This document shows, in pieces, positions 1 through 11,326 of a stretch of DNA of 64,000 nucleotides. Made by a program: the position numbers and the translations under genes. This stretch comes from Pyrus communis. Lineage: Eukaryota > Streptophyta > Magnoliopsida > Rosales > Rosaceae. The stretch is from contig NC_084816.1 in the NCBI RefSeq assembly GCF_963583255.1, positions 24,078,119 through 24,142,118 on the forward strand, in the 5' to 3' direction. Below the pieces are notes generated by a model. That model saw nothing but the letters and a program-made list of their open reading frames with translations, had not been told where the DNA came from and searched no databases. Each line of letters starts with the position of its first letter. Within the stretch, counting starts at the first letter, position 1.

Positions 1-1200
1 TGAAACTGAATGTTTACCAAACACAAAAACAACTCCCAGCTTTTTTTTATACCAGCTTTTTTTATAATCACCTCAGTACCAACCCAGGCCTAAAGGTATT
101 AATTTAAAGGAAGAAATAAAGGGCAAATTCCTTATTTTGTTCGAGTTAAAGGTTATTCATGAAGAATATAGTTGTTCCTTTTTTCATGAGTAATCTCCAA
201 CTTGGGCTAAATAAGAAATCCATTTCTTTCTTTAAAATAAATTAATATAGTGAATACTCCTACCCAAACTAATCATCTCTATCAAACAAGGTCTAACAAT
301 GCTATCTTAGAGTTCTTCCCTTATAATTTATATCAATATTACTTGAATATAAAAGACAATAATTCGGCTACAGGCAACGATGTACAAGTTTATAACTTAA
401 CTACCCAATATTTATTGTGTGCGGATTTAAACTCAAATTGTATGACTATTTTTCCATTGATAGTAAATATGTAATTACCTACATAATTAGGATTGGTTCT
501 AAAAATCGCAGGGGGGTGGCGAGGGATAGAGGGAGGGGAAATTCGATTGTGGCACTTCAAATACTTTTCTAGGGTATGCTTGTATTTTTACTGAAGATTG
601 GTTCTAAAAGTACTCGCATTAAAAGCGTTTTTAGTGATTTTAAATATACTTACGAACGAGCCCTCATATGTTGTAGGGCAGCCACATCAGTAAATATTTG
701 AGTTTTCATGAATTACTTTGGGAGGGGGAGGGGGAGAAGCATCGCCATTGCAGACACCCTAACAGTGGTCCGCCCCTGCTCCTTTTGATCGGAGGTAGGT
801 TGTTCGCCTCCAACCGACAATTGGAGAGTAGAGGGGCGGCGATGGGGATGGTGATGGAGAGGGGGGAGAGGAAGTTGGTTGTAGCGTTAGATTTTCTTGA
901 CGGAAAGTATAAACAAAAATGTTCAATCATAATAGTTGGGTTACATGCATGCATGACATTGGTTCTCCAGATACATGTAAATGCTTAAGATGTGTGCAAA
1001 TCTTGTTAAATCTCTGAATACTTTTACAAGGCTTCTCTTGCAATAGGCCAAATTGGGCCTACAAATTGCTATCCTATAGATCATCCACCAGAAATTTTAG
1101 TGTTTCCAAACAATGAATCTGTTTTAAGCCCAAAATTTTAGGGCTTCCAACAATATGAAGCCAACTAGGCCTTCATTTATTGGTGTTGAAAACAAAAGGG
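1..1200. other. gene-less repeat-rich stretch
   Basis: No credible gene is visible. The first ~90 bases resemble the repeat at about 11600-11700 (shared A/T-rich words around 'tgtttaccaaa' and 'tcagtac'). Bases ~120-380 are a diverged copy of ~4860-5140. A short stretch near 590-660 resembles the 'aaaagcg..ttttag' repeat seen again at 52850-53060. The two overlapping ORFs at about 700-990 are on opposite strands, have low-complexity composition and no recognisable domain. Confidence 0.6.
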
Positions 1201-1213
1201 AAGAAAAGGAAAT

Positions 1214-1221
1214 TGTTGAGA

Positions 1222-1254
<33 letters not shown>

Positions 1255-1294
1255 ACCTTAATCTGGCGCCTTAGACCAACTCAGCCATCTCAAC
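1214..1294 (-). tRNA. tRNA-Leu (anticodon AAG)
   Basis: Read on the minus strand this folds as a class II tRNA. The acceptor stem GTTGAGA pairs with TCTCAAC. The anticodon stem CCAGA/TCTGG encloses the loop TTAAGGT, giving anticodon AAG (read as IAG after A34 editing, decoding CUU/CUC leucine codons). The T-arm contains GGTTCAAATCC. The 81-nt length including the discriminator base A fits the long variable arm of tRNA-Leu. No intron is present and CCA is not encoded, as expected for a nuclear gene. A minus-strand T-run a few bases downstream could terminate Pol III. Confidence 0.95.
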
Positions 1295-1479
1295 ACTTGA
1301 CGAAAGGATTTTGAAAAATTCTTTATATATAAATCCGACATAGTTGTTGCTTCCAGGATCGTGTAGACCTTGCTTGATTAGAAACTTTTGAGTACGACGG
1401 TCATATTACGTGTCACTAATTTTTATGATATGATATGAGTAGACGACATGAATGATATGTTATGAATCTACAATATTAT

Positions 1480-2030
1480 GGTGAACTGCCAATTTAGTTC
1501 CTGAATTATAACCTCTGTGAAAATTAGGTCCCTCAATTATTTTTTTCGGTAAAATAAGTTCCCTAAATTCATTAAAAATTGCTAATTTCATCCCTACTAT
1601 TACATTCAAAGCTATTTTATTCAATTTTTCATCAACTTAAGTCACTTGACACACTTTAGAGTGTAATACCGTCATTTTCTCGCCTATAAGCCCTTAACAT
1701 TTCATATAGGTTGCGAATCTAATGTCTAATTTACCCTCCGAAGTTAACTTACATTATTTCTTATGAAAAACTACCAATTTATCCTCCAAAGTCAACTCCA
1801 TACACTATTTCTTTATGAAAAAACTACCAATCTACCCTCTAATGTGTATGTCATGCAAGTAACGTGATTTAAATTGATGGAAAATTGAATATAGTAGCTT
1901 CGAATATAATTTTAGAGATGTAATTGGCAGATTTTTATAATTCAATGACTGATTTTCTAAAGAAAAAAATAGTTTAATGACCTAATTTTTACTGAGATGA
2001 TAATTTATTGACTAAATTGACAGTTCATCC
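1480..2030. mobile_element. non-autonomous TIR element with long inverted ends
   Basis: The left end (ggtgaactgccaatttag) and the reverse complement of the right end (ggatgaactgtcaatttag) match, and the similarity continues through 'aaaattaggtc' for roughly 130 bases on each side. Total length is ~550 bp with no coding capacity. The long inverted arms fit a Mutator-like non-autonomous element. I could not find a clean target duplication, so the superfamily is uncertain. Confidence 0.6.
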
Positions 2031-3390
2031 TAATAAATAAATCACATGTTATAACATAAATGAATTGTAATCGTCCGTAATACCTAGACGATCATTGAAA
2101 AGTTGTCAAGGACATTGAGCTAAAATCTTGACTGTAAACGCAAAATGATGTACAAATAATAATTAAATAACTCATATTACTCGTAAGAAAAATTGTCAAT
2201 TTGTTGCATAATGTTTTATTCGTGCAAATTTCTAATCATGTAAATATGTCGTGTCTGAAATTCACCCACGCCGCTACCGCACCGTATTGATATTAATCCA
2301 AGCAAATGGAAGCTGCACTTTCAAAAAGGGCGCAAATAAAGGGAAACCACATGCTGTACTAAGCTGTCTGTCAGTAACTTCCAATATGCTTCCAAAATAC
2401 CACAGCCCATCATTCTACTTTCTACACAGATGCTCTCTTTCTTCGCCATCAATAAACCAATTATTTTATCAAATCTACCGGCGACCGGAATCAAAGCATG
2501 CTTAACGGTCAGAAAAGCAGATCCATGATCGGAATATTATACACAACAAATCCAAAGATTTTGAACCACCACAGCAACTGGAATGGAATCAGAATCATTC
2601 AGTCATCATTGTTTGATCATTAGCTGACCCCGAGAAACCGAAGTTTGATGCGTGTGCTGAAACTTTACTTTTTTTGGGGAAGTATGAGGGTTATATATAA
2701 TTTATGTGTATGTGTTAGACTGTAACTTACAACTAAATATCGATGATATGTATACGTGTCAGGTTTACAATTTGCAATGTTCTAAAAGCCAGTAAACAAG
2801 TTTCCAAAAAAAAAAAAAAAAAAAAGCCAGTAAACAAAGAGTACAAACTTACTCATTTGTAGTCATCACAAGTTACCAACATAGCATGCAACTATGAACT
2901 GTCGTTCAGTTACTGCTGCAAAGTCTCGTGACAAGGTTTAAAACCCTAATAACAGGTTCACGGACTCAGGCAGCAGAAAAATGTAAAGTCTCTAAAGGCA
3001 AAAAAGATAGACATCTCATCCTCATGCTGTACAGAAAGAAAATCACAAATCAAGCCTTGTCCTTTAGCAAAACATGCAGAGCTGTATTACCATAGCCAGC
3101 TTCCGATTATATTTGGCACTTTGTGTTCTGTCCCCACTATGTAATTATTATATAATTAACATTTGAATACAGTCATAATCAGTCTATGCATGTGTTATAA
3201 TACAAGTGGATGCCAATCAATGTTACATCTTAAAAATCAACCTTATTCTCGACGAAGGACATCCTAACAGAAACTTGGGTAAGGTGCTCTCACAAAGGAA
3301 CGGATGTTACTGTATTTCTGTATCATCTAATTCCATAATGCACACAACCTCACTCTTTGTGAGAGTGGTGTAACTAACACCTCAAGTTAA
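2031..3390. other. intergenic, no gene seen
   Basis: A/T-rich sequence with an A-run near 2804-2824. ORFs here are short and lack recognisable domains. The 3' part lies upstream of the AGP gene and probably holds its promoter, but no individual element is distinct enough to call. Confidence 0.5.
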
Positions 3391-3622
3391 TTGTTCTTTA
3401 TTATTCAAGACATAAATTGGTTATACTACGTAACAATATTCCATTATCACAAAATAATATTTCTGTTCCCACCACCACTTTCTCACAACACCCTTTTAAG
3501 CCTTACACTCTCCCCCAACTCCTTTACTCTTTCTTTCCATCCCCTCTCTCTCATCCCCAAAAAAATACATTTATTGAAGCTCCATACTACTCTTGTGAAC
3601 TTGATCAATCATACCATCATTA

Positions 3623-4033
3623 ATGGCTTCCTTTTGGACATCATTCTTGGCAATCTTCATACTTTCCATGGCTTCTCACTCCTCACTAGCCTTACAATCC
3701 CAGCCAGAAACACAGTTTTCAAGCATATCAGCTGCACCAGCATTTCTTCCAGGTGCTCCTCTATCTTCCTCTCCAACCCTTTCTCCTGACATCTCTCCGT
3801 TGTTTCCATCTCCTGGTGGTGTGCCTCTCTCTCCGTCTGAGTCTTCTCTTCCCACCATCCCTGCGAGTCCGAGCCCACCGAACCCGGAGGTCAATGTTGC
3901 TCCTGGACCAGACCAGGCTCTTGCTCCATCAGGCTCTCTCCCAGTTTCCTATGCAGTTTCTGTCACTTCATCTCTGCCTATAAATGTAATGTTCTTTCTT
4001 GGCTTGCTGGCTTCGTCTTTCGTGTATGTGTAA
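3623..4033 (+). CDS. classical arabinogalactan protein (AGP26-like)
   Basis: This single-exon gene encodes 136 aa with the three-part classical AGP architecture. There is an N-terminal signal peptide (about residues 1-24, MASFWTSFLAIFILSMASHS...). The middle is Pro/Ser/Ala-rich, with many SP, AP and TP pairs expected to be hydroxylated and O-glycosylated (about 35-110). A hydrophobic C-terminal tail (VMFFLGLLASSFVYV) is typical of a GPI-anchor addition signal. The motifs SSISAAPA and LSPDISPLFPSP resemble the AGP25/26/27 group as I remember it. AGPs are plasma-membrane/cell-wall proteoglycans. The start is the first ATG after a pyrimidine-rich leader (about 3480-3600) typical of plant 5' UTRs. 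The A/T-rich stretch after 4033 is the likely 3' UTR. Family call is strong; the specific orthologue is less sure. Confidence 0.88.
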   Translation: MASFWTSFLAIFILSMASHSSLALQSQPETQFSSISAAPAFLPGAPLSSSPTLSPDISPLFPSPGGVPLSPSESSLPTIPASPSPPNPEVNVAPGPDQALAPSGSLPVSYAVSVTSSLPINVMFFLGLLASSFVYV

Positions 4034-4425
4034 TGCAGATTTTGGGGTAACTGGGAAGGGAAACAAAAAAAGAAGAAATGGTGGTGGAGAGATTAAATTA
4101 TTGTAACTAGTGGTTTCCACTTTATGTTTGTAAACTATTTTAGTTTTATAGAGTGATTTAGTGCGAGTTAATTTTGTCATGGATTGTGATTAGGTATCTA
4201 AAAGAGTTAAAAAAATAAAAAGTTGCAATTTTCTGTCATGTGTATTGAAGTTCTCATGATTTATGTCATCACCTTCCTCTCAAAACATAATTACTCTTCA
4301 ATTATTGTTGTTAATTATTGTTCTTAAGTAGGAATATCATTGAGAAAATGGCTTTCACATACTTCTTTTTCCTTTTATGCACAATCTTATTATTTGAGCT
4401 CCTTACTTTCTCTTTTATTTATTTA

Positions 4426-4644
4426 ATCAAATTGACAAAAATAAATTCAAGAAGGAAAAAGGTGAATGGAAATTACTTTCCCTGTTATTGGAGTAGATAT
4501 TCTTGTTATACGAGAATGTTGTCAAAGATGTTGATATTCTTGATATTGCAACATTCTAGTATAACAAGACTATTTACTCTAGTGACAGGGAAAGTAATTT
4601 CCACTCACCTTTTTTCTCCTCGAATTTATTTATGTCAATTTGAT
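4426..4644. mobile_element. ~215-bp hairpin (MITE-like)
   Basis: The left arm from 'tcaaattgacaaaaataaat' and the right arm read backwards ('tcaaattgacataaataaat') stay highly similar for about 95 bases each, including a shared 'ggaaattactttccctgt' core on both sides. The segment would fold into one long imperfect hairpin. The ORF covering it is a by-product of the repeat. It is most likely a MITE. A precursor of small RNA from the stem is possible but not demonstrated. Confidence 0.65.
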
Positions 4645-4725
4645 ATATCAATATGTTTTTTTTTTATTGCCGGTGTCTTCTATCTGCTAAAGTAAGTAGT
4701 GCTATTTGAGAAAATATCTACAATA

Positions 4726-5056
4726 AAGCCTCGTTTGATAGAAAGAATTGGCTTGGATATGACTATTCGCTATATTAAAGGCATTTTAAAAGAAGAAATG
4801 GATGGCAAATCCACACGCCCCTTTCACACTCCCCTTTCAATTTTCAGCCGTTGTATCGAATAAATTGAAGGTTACTCATGAAAAACAGTTGTCCCTTTCA
4901 ATCCTACCATTTTCGTGCGGATTAGTAATATATTCTCTTCATGAGTAAACTTCAACATGGACAAAATAAGAAATTTGTAATCCATTTGTTCCTCTAAAAT
5001 GCCTTCAATATAGTGAATAGTCTTACCCAAACCAATCATCTCTATCAAACGAGGGC
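4726..5056. mobile_element. MITE with ~60-bp TIRs
   Basis: It begins with 'cctcgtttgatagaaa' and ends with 'ctatcaaacgagg'. The inverted arms extend through 'aatagcgaatagtc' / 'aatatagtgaatagtc' for about 60 bases. Length is ~330 bp with no ORF of interest. Terminal sequence is reminiscent of Tourist/PIF-Harbinger MITEs, but target duplication is not clear. A diverged partial copy occurs at about 120-300, and its right flank (to ~5140) is also shared with 300-380. Confidence 0.6.
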
Positions 5057-5312
5057 TAATAGTGCTATATGAGAGTTCTTCCCTTATGATTTATATCAAT
5101 ATTACTTGAATAAAAGACAATGATTCAGCTACAGGCAATTCAATTAACACAAGAAGAATAATAACAATAATTGAAAAGTAATTACAAAGAAAAACTTAAG
5201 AGAATTGCTAATTGGATTAAATTAGAGGGGAGAGCCCCCGTTATATTGGCACATCTATCTAAACTGAGTACTACAAATTATATACAAGCTGCAAACATGT
5301 AAAACACAACAT

Positions 5313-5980
5313 CTAGAGTGCAACAATTGTTCCATGAGACTTTGGAGACCTGTTAAACAACTTCCTCAAAAATGTCCCGGTGAATTTGTTGAACGCGAAG
5401 GGACTCGAATTATTCGGCGATTCTCTGGCAAAACACTTCTTTCTTAGCTCCACATCTCCTATTTGAGCATATCCACTGCTAAACTCAACTGTCTTATGAC
5501 CTCTCTCTTCACTTCATCTTTCTGCTGCAGTTCATCCTTCTGAGGTCTGTGGTCTTCCTCGAGCCTCGCTATCGTTTCCCTCAATTTCCTCACCTCGTCT
5601 TCGCTAACCCTGCTCAATGCATTCTCTTTTGTTTCTTCATCAACTCGGGGTTCATCCTCCGGTTCAGGATCATCAACTTCAGACTCGGAATACTCCTCTC
5701 ATGTTCATCACAGGTTTCGGAGTGGCTATCGAAGCTCAAATCCACAACGCTCATCGACTTCTCAGAGTAACATTTGGTTGAAGAGAATGGAGACCCTGTC
5801 GTTGTCAGCAAGCGTGTTCCGGAATCAGACTTCACTTGATCATACCGCTCAGCCAATGAACGGTGAATGCGATAGAATTCTTCCACAATGCTGAGCAGCT
5901 TCGGCCGCTTTTTGTAATACATCTCTGCACATTGAGCAAATGAATCTGGTTCTTCCTGAATCAGCTTTAGCATGGCCTCT
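5313..5980 (-). pseudogene. NETWORKED-type (KIP1-like, NAB domain) pseudogene, NET3C-like
   Basis: Minus-strand translation gives the C-terminal part of a NAB domain (...[20 protein letters not shown]..., then SLAERYDQV). This is followed by the serine-rich linker and a Glu/Lys-rich coiled-coil region typical of short NET3C proteins, ending TIVAL before TAG at 5313-5315. NET proteins bind actin at membranes through the NAB domain. Exon 2 starts after a credible acceptor (tggcag) at 5980. I found no upstream exon encoding the usual WWWFDSH start of the NAB domain within ~1 kb. The frame breaks near 5695 (1-nt shift), then a TAG near 5467 and another 1-nt loss just beyond it interrupt the last third. 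Loss of the first exon plus three lesions makes this a pseudogene. An assembly error would not explain all of them. Confidence 0.8.
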
Positions 5981-6003
5981 CTGCCATTGAAAAAAATAAA
6001 CAT

Positions 6004-7940
6004 CCATCAATTTTCTCCAAAAGAAAACGTCTGGTGAAGTGAATAGTTCATATGAACAAATTGGTAAACGCTACAATTTCACTTAGAATTATGGACACAC
6101 TGATAGATTTACATTGGGTGTTGCAGATGTGTGTTAGGTTAGTTACTTAAGACGGTGTTTCCCCTCTTGTACCGGAGCTAGGACCCTCCCTCCCCTTAAA
6201 TTAGAATAGTTTAAGATACAATATAGTCCTGTAAAATAGAAATAAGAATATGCATTATGTGCCTAATAAGGTTCTTTTGGAAATAACTAGATTCAAGTGG
6301 GTCCAAAACATAAGGAAGCCATACATATAAACAGAGCACATAAAGTGTACAGAGAAAAACCATTCTGGAAGGGTAAATAGAAAAAACAGAATTTAACAAT
6401 TTTCTGTGGAGTACAGTAACAGCAGTGAGGATCACCATTAGGATCCAGTATTGTACTGGATCTAATCATCGAAACCGTGACTTTACATATGACCTAAGAA
6501 CTAAAGTCACATGATGATAAGATATAGTACATCTCTTGGTGGGTGAAATCCAGGGTTAATTTCCCCACCCCTATCCCATCTAGTTCCTCCTGGTCTACCA
6601 TTCCATCATGTGTAATGGTACCCCTCCACCCTGGAGTAATTTTAGTGTGATCGTTACACCCTCACGTGATGTTGTTCATTTGAGCTATGGTTATAACATG
6701 TGTTTCTAGTTCCTAGTCTACCACTCCGTCGTGTGTAGGATCCCTCCACCCAAGAGACTTTGCTGACCCTGTTTCATACACCTCGTTTCCTATTTCAGGT
6801 CACGGTGTATGAAACTAGAGCAGGTACACTATTCTGCCTCCGTCCTGCTCTGAGCAAGAGATCAAGAGGTCCATACTAATGAAGGAGAACAAACTCACAT
6901 GTTTTTGTTTTGAAAAAAAAAAAAAAAAAAAAAAACCCAACTGGGTAATCAATTTCCAATGTCACCAACCATTCTACCAACCTTATTCACTCAAATTGCA
7001 TAAAAGTTTCATACTTTATAAGGTCCCCCTACTCCCCCACCTCAATTATTAAAAAACCAAGCACCAGACTTCGAAATTTCAGAAGTTTAGAACTATGTCA
7101 ACGGTCACAAATTAGTACATATAAAAATTGGTACCAGAGAGAGTGGTTTGAAGCCATGGGGAGCGTTTGGAGATGCTGTGACTGTCGTACAACCACCAGT
7201 GTGTCATCTGCTGCCTCGTCATTTCTTCTCGCCTTTTTCTACCTTTCAAGTTCAAAACTTTACACACTCAAATTTCACAGCTTTCATTAACATGAGAAAT
7301 TATCTACACTCAAACGTTATGTAGCGGTATCTTAAACTAATCATATATAAATAAACATGTGTCATAACTTTTTCGCTTAACCAGCATGATTGATTTGGCA
7401 GAGGTTTTGTATGGATGGCTTTGGGAGAGGTTTTGTCTGAGAGTTTGAGAGGCATAAGTTTGTATACATGAGAGCACTTTGAGTTTGTGGGTTCTCCTGT
7501 ATTCGTTGGAATTCAATAAAGCTTCTGTTGTTAGAGAGGTGTTCCTATATTGAATGAACTCTAAATTCATGTGTTGTGTATATCTTTATTGCTTCATTGT
7601 TTGGTTTAGTTTTTACAACACCAAACACTATGCCTTCAACGGGCTCCTTCCGCCCACTGTTTGACAAAAAATGGAAAGTTTCACCTGCAACCAACCAACC
7701 AAACAAAAATCTTATGAAGGGGGTCTGAAAATGCAAGAATATCTATATGTACAAGAATCAGTAGTGTTCATTTTAGACATAAAAATGACATATTTGTTGA
7801 CCCTCTAAAAGCATATGTTATGTCAAAAATAATATTCATGAAAACACACAAAATTGACCTCTATTAGAGAGTGTCTGTAACGAGATTAGCTCTGTGTGTC
7901 TAAATAGTTTGGTACTCTATAAAAGCACTTCTATGTTAAA
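6004..7940. other. intergenic, no gene seen
   Basis: No coding region is supported. The stretch holds two related 'ctaccattcc..catgtgtaatgg' / 'ctaccactcc..cgtgtgtagg' segments (about 6590-6760), a small hairpin with arms 'gtttcatacacc'/'ggtgtatgaaac' (about 6771-6816), and an A-run at ~6913-6934. Confidence 0.5.
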
Positions 7941-8015
7941 TTGTTAAAAGCAGACAATCACTCTTGCACCGAGGTCTCAACGTTTTGTTTGTATCAAAGG
8001 AACATAATCAAAAAG

Positions 8016-8458
8016 TTAATATTGCGAGAAGATTGTGCCTGCGAGAATGGTACGGATGGCAGAGCTGCTCATGTACGTAATGTCCTGGGAGCAGAAATCC
8101 CCGACACATTGGCCTGGTTTGCAAAGAGGATGGCGACCGCAAGGGAGAGGCTGATAAGATTTGGACTGGCTGCTAGGGTAAGGAGGTGCCTTGGTACGAA
8201 AGCATTCGTTTCGAGGCTTTTGACAATCCTCACAGAGATTCCATAAGAGGCTGCTCCCAGTGTCAATGTACAAGTAGTATGATTTGAATGGACCCGTAGG
8301 AAAAGCCGCATTGAAAGTGCCAAGGCCAACCTGTATAATGTAAGTTGCAATAAGTTCAAATTGGAGCTTCCGACGGATCAAATCGTTGGTCCTCGTTTGA
8401 TTTGTATTAATATTTGTGTCGAGGGTCGATGCAGTGATGAAATTGAGTTGCGGATTAA
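8016..8458 (-). pseudogene. pepsin-like (A1, nepenthesin-type) aspartic protease fragment
   Basis: The minus strand encodes about 145 aa resembling the N-terminal lobe of plant A1 aspartic proteases. The active-site motif YIDTGSSLLW is intact, followed by a Cys-rich block (CEDCQKPRNECF, LPCGRHPLCKPGQCVGDFC) where nepenthesin-type enzymes carry their Cys-rich insert. The frame opens upstream without a convincing ATG and closes shortly after the first lobe. The flap region and the second catalytic Asp/DSG lobe are absent. Family members are usually 400-500 aa, so this is a truncated relic. There is no sign of a signal peptide in the visible part. No continuation was found at either side. Confidence 0.7.
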
Positions 8459-9840
8459 ATAGTATATGAAAAAAAATTAATAGCCATGGTTGGTAGGCTA
8501 TTAAGTTTTATCATATACTATTAATATTTGTTAAGTCTCTTAAAACTTTTATTGAAAAATTATATACTTTTCCATATGAGTAGTTTTTTCCTTTGCTTAA
8601 AATTTTCCTTTTTTGCAGTTTTTTCCTTGTTTAAATTTCCTTATTAAGGCTTATCATCACATAAGAGAATATCACATACTCTTCCGTATTAGCATAGCAA
8701 TTATACCATGCATATAGTTTTTCCTTTTCTATAAATACATATAAGATGCATGCATGTCTTTGAAAATGTGCAAGTATTGCAATACCGGTTTTGAGAGAGA
8801 AGGATTCTCTCCCATCATAATTTCTTTCTCATTTTCTCATCTTTTATTTGAACTATTTTGATTAAGTCACATCAACGTGCATCTCTTCCTATCTTTTTCT
8901 TTGGTAATAATATTATTGGTTTGTTCTACCATGTGGCATTTTCGTACCAAAGTAATTTCATACTGCAAATAGGATAACAAATTCTAATCTAATCACAAAT
9001 GTAGGGAAACTTTATCACTAACTAGCTAGTAGGCGGACATCCTTACGGAATTCTTTTTTAATATTCTTGCTAAAGATGTAAAAATTATAATTAGATTATA
9101 ATAAAGTCTTATCCTTTCGACAAAAAAAATGATGATAGAATGTTAAAAATGTACATATTTGCTGAGTTAACCTAGCAAAAGTTGTTAAAAATAAAAAATA
9201 AAAATAAAACATTTTGCATATGGACACTGACTATAAATTTAGAGAGCAACCGCTCATTCATTATGGTATTATATAATCCTTTATGACTCTCTTCTCACTC
9301 TAAGCGTGTGTATGAGAGTCATCATGCACTAGAGATTTTTCAATTAGCCCAAAATATGGGACAATATGCCATATTATTACGAGTACGTCATAATACGAAC
9401 TTATTTGAACTATAAGAGCAAGATTTGATAAGTAATAGTCAACAAATTGGAATTCATTTATCAACATATGTTATTATATAAACGGAGGAAATTTTTTGCT
9501 CAAGTATTCCTCTACTTGTATGATGATACATGTAGTATGTGTCCGTATTTCGTATTGCTGAAATCTCTCGTCATGCACGGGAGATCAAATCCTCTATTTC
9601 CGTCGATTCAAATCATAGCCGTCGATTTTCTGCACATCCCTCTCTTCCAGACTAAGAAATCGTAGCCGTCGACGTAAATCCAACGGCTTTGGTGTTGCTT
9701 GTGGGAAATCCTCTGCGAGTCTCTCTTTTACACTAGCACTAGAGGACGGTTTTACTTGACCCCTATCTGCAAATTAGGGTTTCCAATTCGTCCGCCTTCC
9801 CCAATTCCTTCATCAATTTCTCAATCTTTTCCAATTCCGC
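8459..9840. other. intergenic; leader of the FYV7-like gene at its end
   Basis: A/T-rich sequence without a supported gene. The last ~100 bases before 9847 (pyrimidine-rich, 'cttccccaattccttcatc') are likely the 5' UTR of the next gene. Confidence 0.45.
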
Positions 9841-9846
9841 GTAGCA

Positions 9847-10897
9847 ATGATGAATCGACACCCAAAGCACGAAGAAAACGGAGAGAAATTCAATGGCTCG
9901 AGATCGAATAGCATGAAGAAGAAGAAAAACATGAGGAGGATGGGCGGGCAAGGGCTTTCACTCGAGGCCTTCGCGAACGCCAAATCGAACAGCAGCTACT
10001 TCAACCCAGCTTTGATTAGTATAAAAAGCCTTCTCTTTTCATTTCATTTTGATTATACTCTGTTCAATTTTGCTTCTTTTTTTTTTCTTTCAATTTTTTA
10101 ATTTTTATTTGTTTCTGTTTCAATAATTTTCCTGTTTATATGATCTTCTTTTAATTTTATTTAATTTGATTGTTAGGTATGAATTTATGATGATTTTAAC
10201 GAACTGGGTTCGTTCTGATTTTGTATCAGAGAAGCAGAAAGAATTCTACAAGAATTCCAAGTATGTGAACAAGTATAAGAAGTCACTGAAGCAACAGCAG
10301 AGCAATCCTCCATTGGCGATAAGGCACTTCGAGGTTTGATTTCTTTGGCTTAAGTTTCATTGGATTTTATTTGAACTTAGGGACAAGAATTGTTGTTAAG
10401 AAAACCCAATTGAAATCCTGTTGTGAAAACGAAGTTTGGAGTTGATATCTTAAGTCGTTTATTTTTTCGGTGTACAGGAGGAGATTGAAACCAAAGATGG
10501 TGAAAAGGAGCGCGAAGCGGAGTATGTTAGTAAGAAGGAGAACGAGAACGAGACTGAATGTGGTAGTGAAATGGAGAACGGAACTGGAGATGATAGTAGA
10601 GAGGAGAACAAAACTGGAGGTGGTAGTAAGATGAGTAAGAACGACAAGAAGAAAAACAAGTACGGTGCTCGTAGTATATTGAAAGTGTATGAGATGAAAC
10701 ATGAAGATGAAGAGAAGGCAAGAATGGAGAGGGAGGCGATTATTCAGGCGAAGAAGGAAGAGCGAGAAAAGGCGGAAGCACGAAGGAAGTCTGCTAGAGA
10801 GAAGATGCTTAAGAAAACGCGTAAAGGTCAGCCTGTTATGAAGTACAGAATACAGCATCTTCTGGAGACTATTCAAGGTTCTTCAAAGCAAACGTAG
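9847..10897 (+). CDS. FYV7/TAP26-like rRNA-processing protein
   Basis: Three exons splice cleanly: 9847-10018, 10230-10333 and 10478-10897, giving 231 aa and stop TAG. Both introns are GT-AG and the frame is kept (att-a|ag-aag; gag|gag). The start has two adjacent ATGs (MMNRHPK). Residues ~45-95 contain SYFNPALIKKQKEFYKNSKY followed by VNKYKKSLKQQ, the hallmark block of the FYV7/TAP26 (CCDC59) family. The C-terminal half is Lys/Glu-rich and ends in a basic coiled coil (about 160-215) with KTRKGQPVMKYRIQHLL. Yeast FYV7 acts in 18S rRNA maturation in the nucleolus. That role is inferred for the plant protein. The very basic N terminus (KKKKNMRRM) fits nuclear/nucleolar location. The call rests on motif recognition. 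Confidence 0.82.
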
Positions 10898-11326
10898 TTC
10901 GCGAAGATTCAGAGTTCGTTTTGATATTTGGATAGTTGTAATGTTGTTGATTGAATTACTACTCAACTAAGCTTGGTAGGAGCAGTTCCGGTTCCTGTAG
11001 CAATGTAAAAACAATTTTGATACTTTTAGGGCAGCGAATCGGTTCTCTACATATTGTTGTTCGAATAGTTCTTTTCATCATTTGCTATGAACGTTTAATT
11101 ACTTATGTATTGTTTATTTAATAATCTGATGTAGCTGAAGCAGTGCTGGTGCTTATTGATTTCAGTTCCGTTGACAAACATAGGCATGCTACTCATCTAG
11201 CTGGTATGATACAACTGAACCAGCCATGCACCAAGCGAAACTTCATTTCGGTCATGTTGTCACGCACTAGCACACGCAGATAGACATGAAGCGAGCCAGT
11301 GTTCGATCACGAAAGTTGTCAGCGGT
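10898..11326. other. 3' flank of FYV7-like gene
   Basis: A/T-rich likely 3' UTR up to ~11100, then unassigned sequence leading into the duplicated segment. No gene is visible. Confidence 0.4.

Noticed and set aside
698..988. Overlapping ORFs on both strands
   Set aside because: Low-complexity composition, no domain, no splice or promoter context.
10367..10876. 169-codon minus-strand ORF
   Set aside because: Antisense to the Lys/Glu-rich exon 3 of the FYV7-like gene; the plus strand has the conserved motif and splicing.
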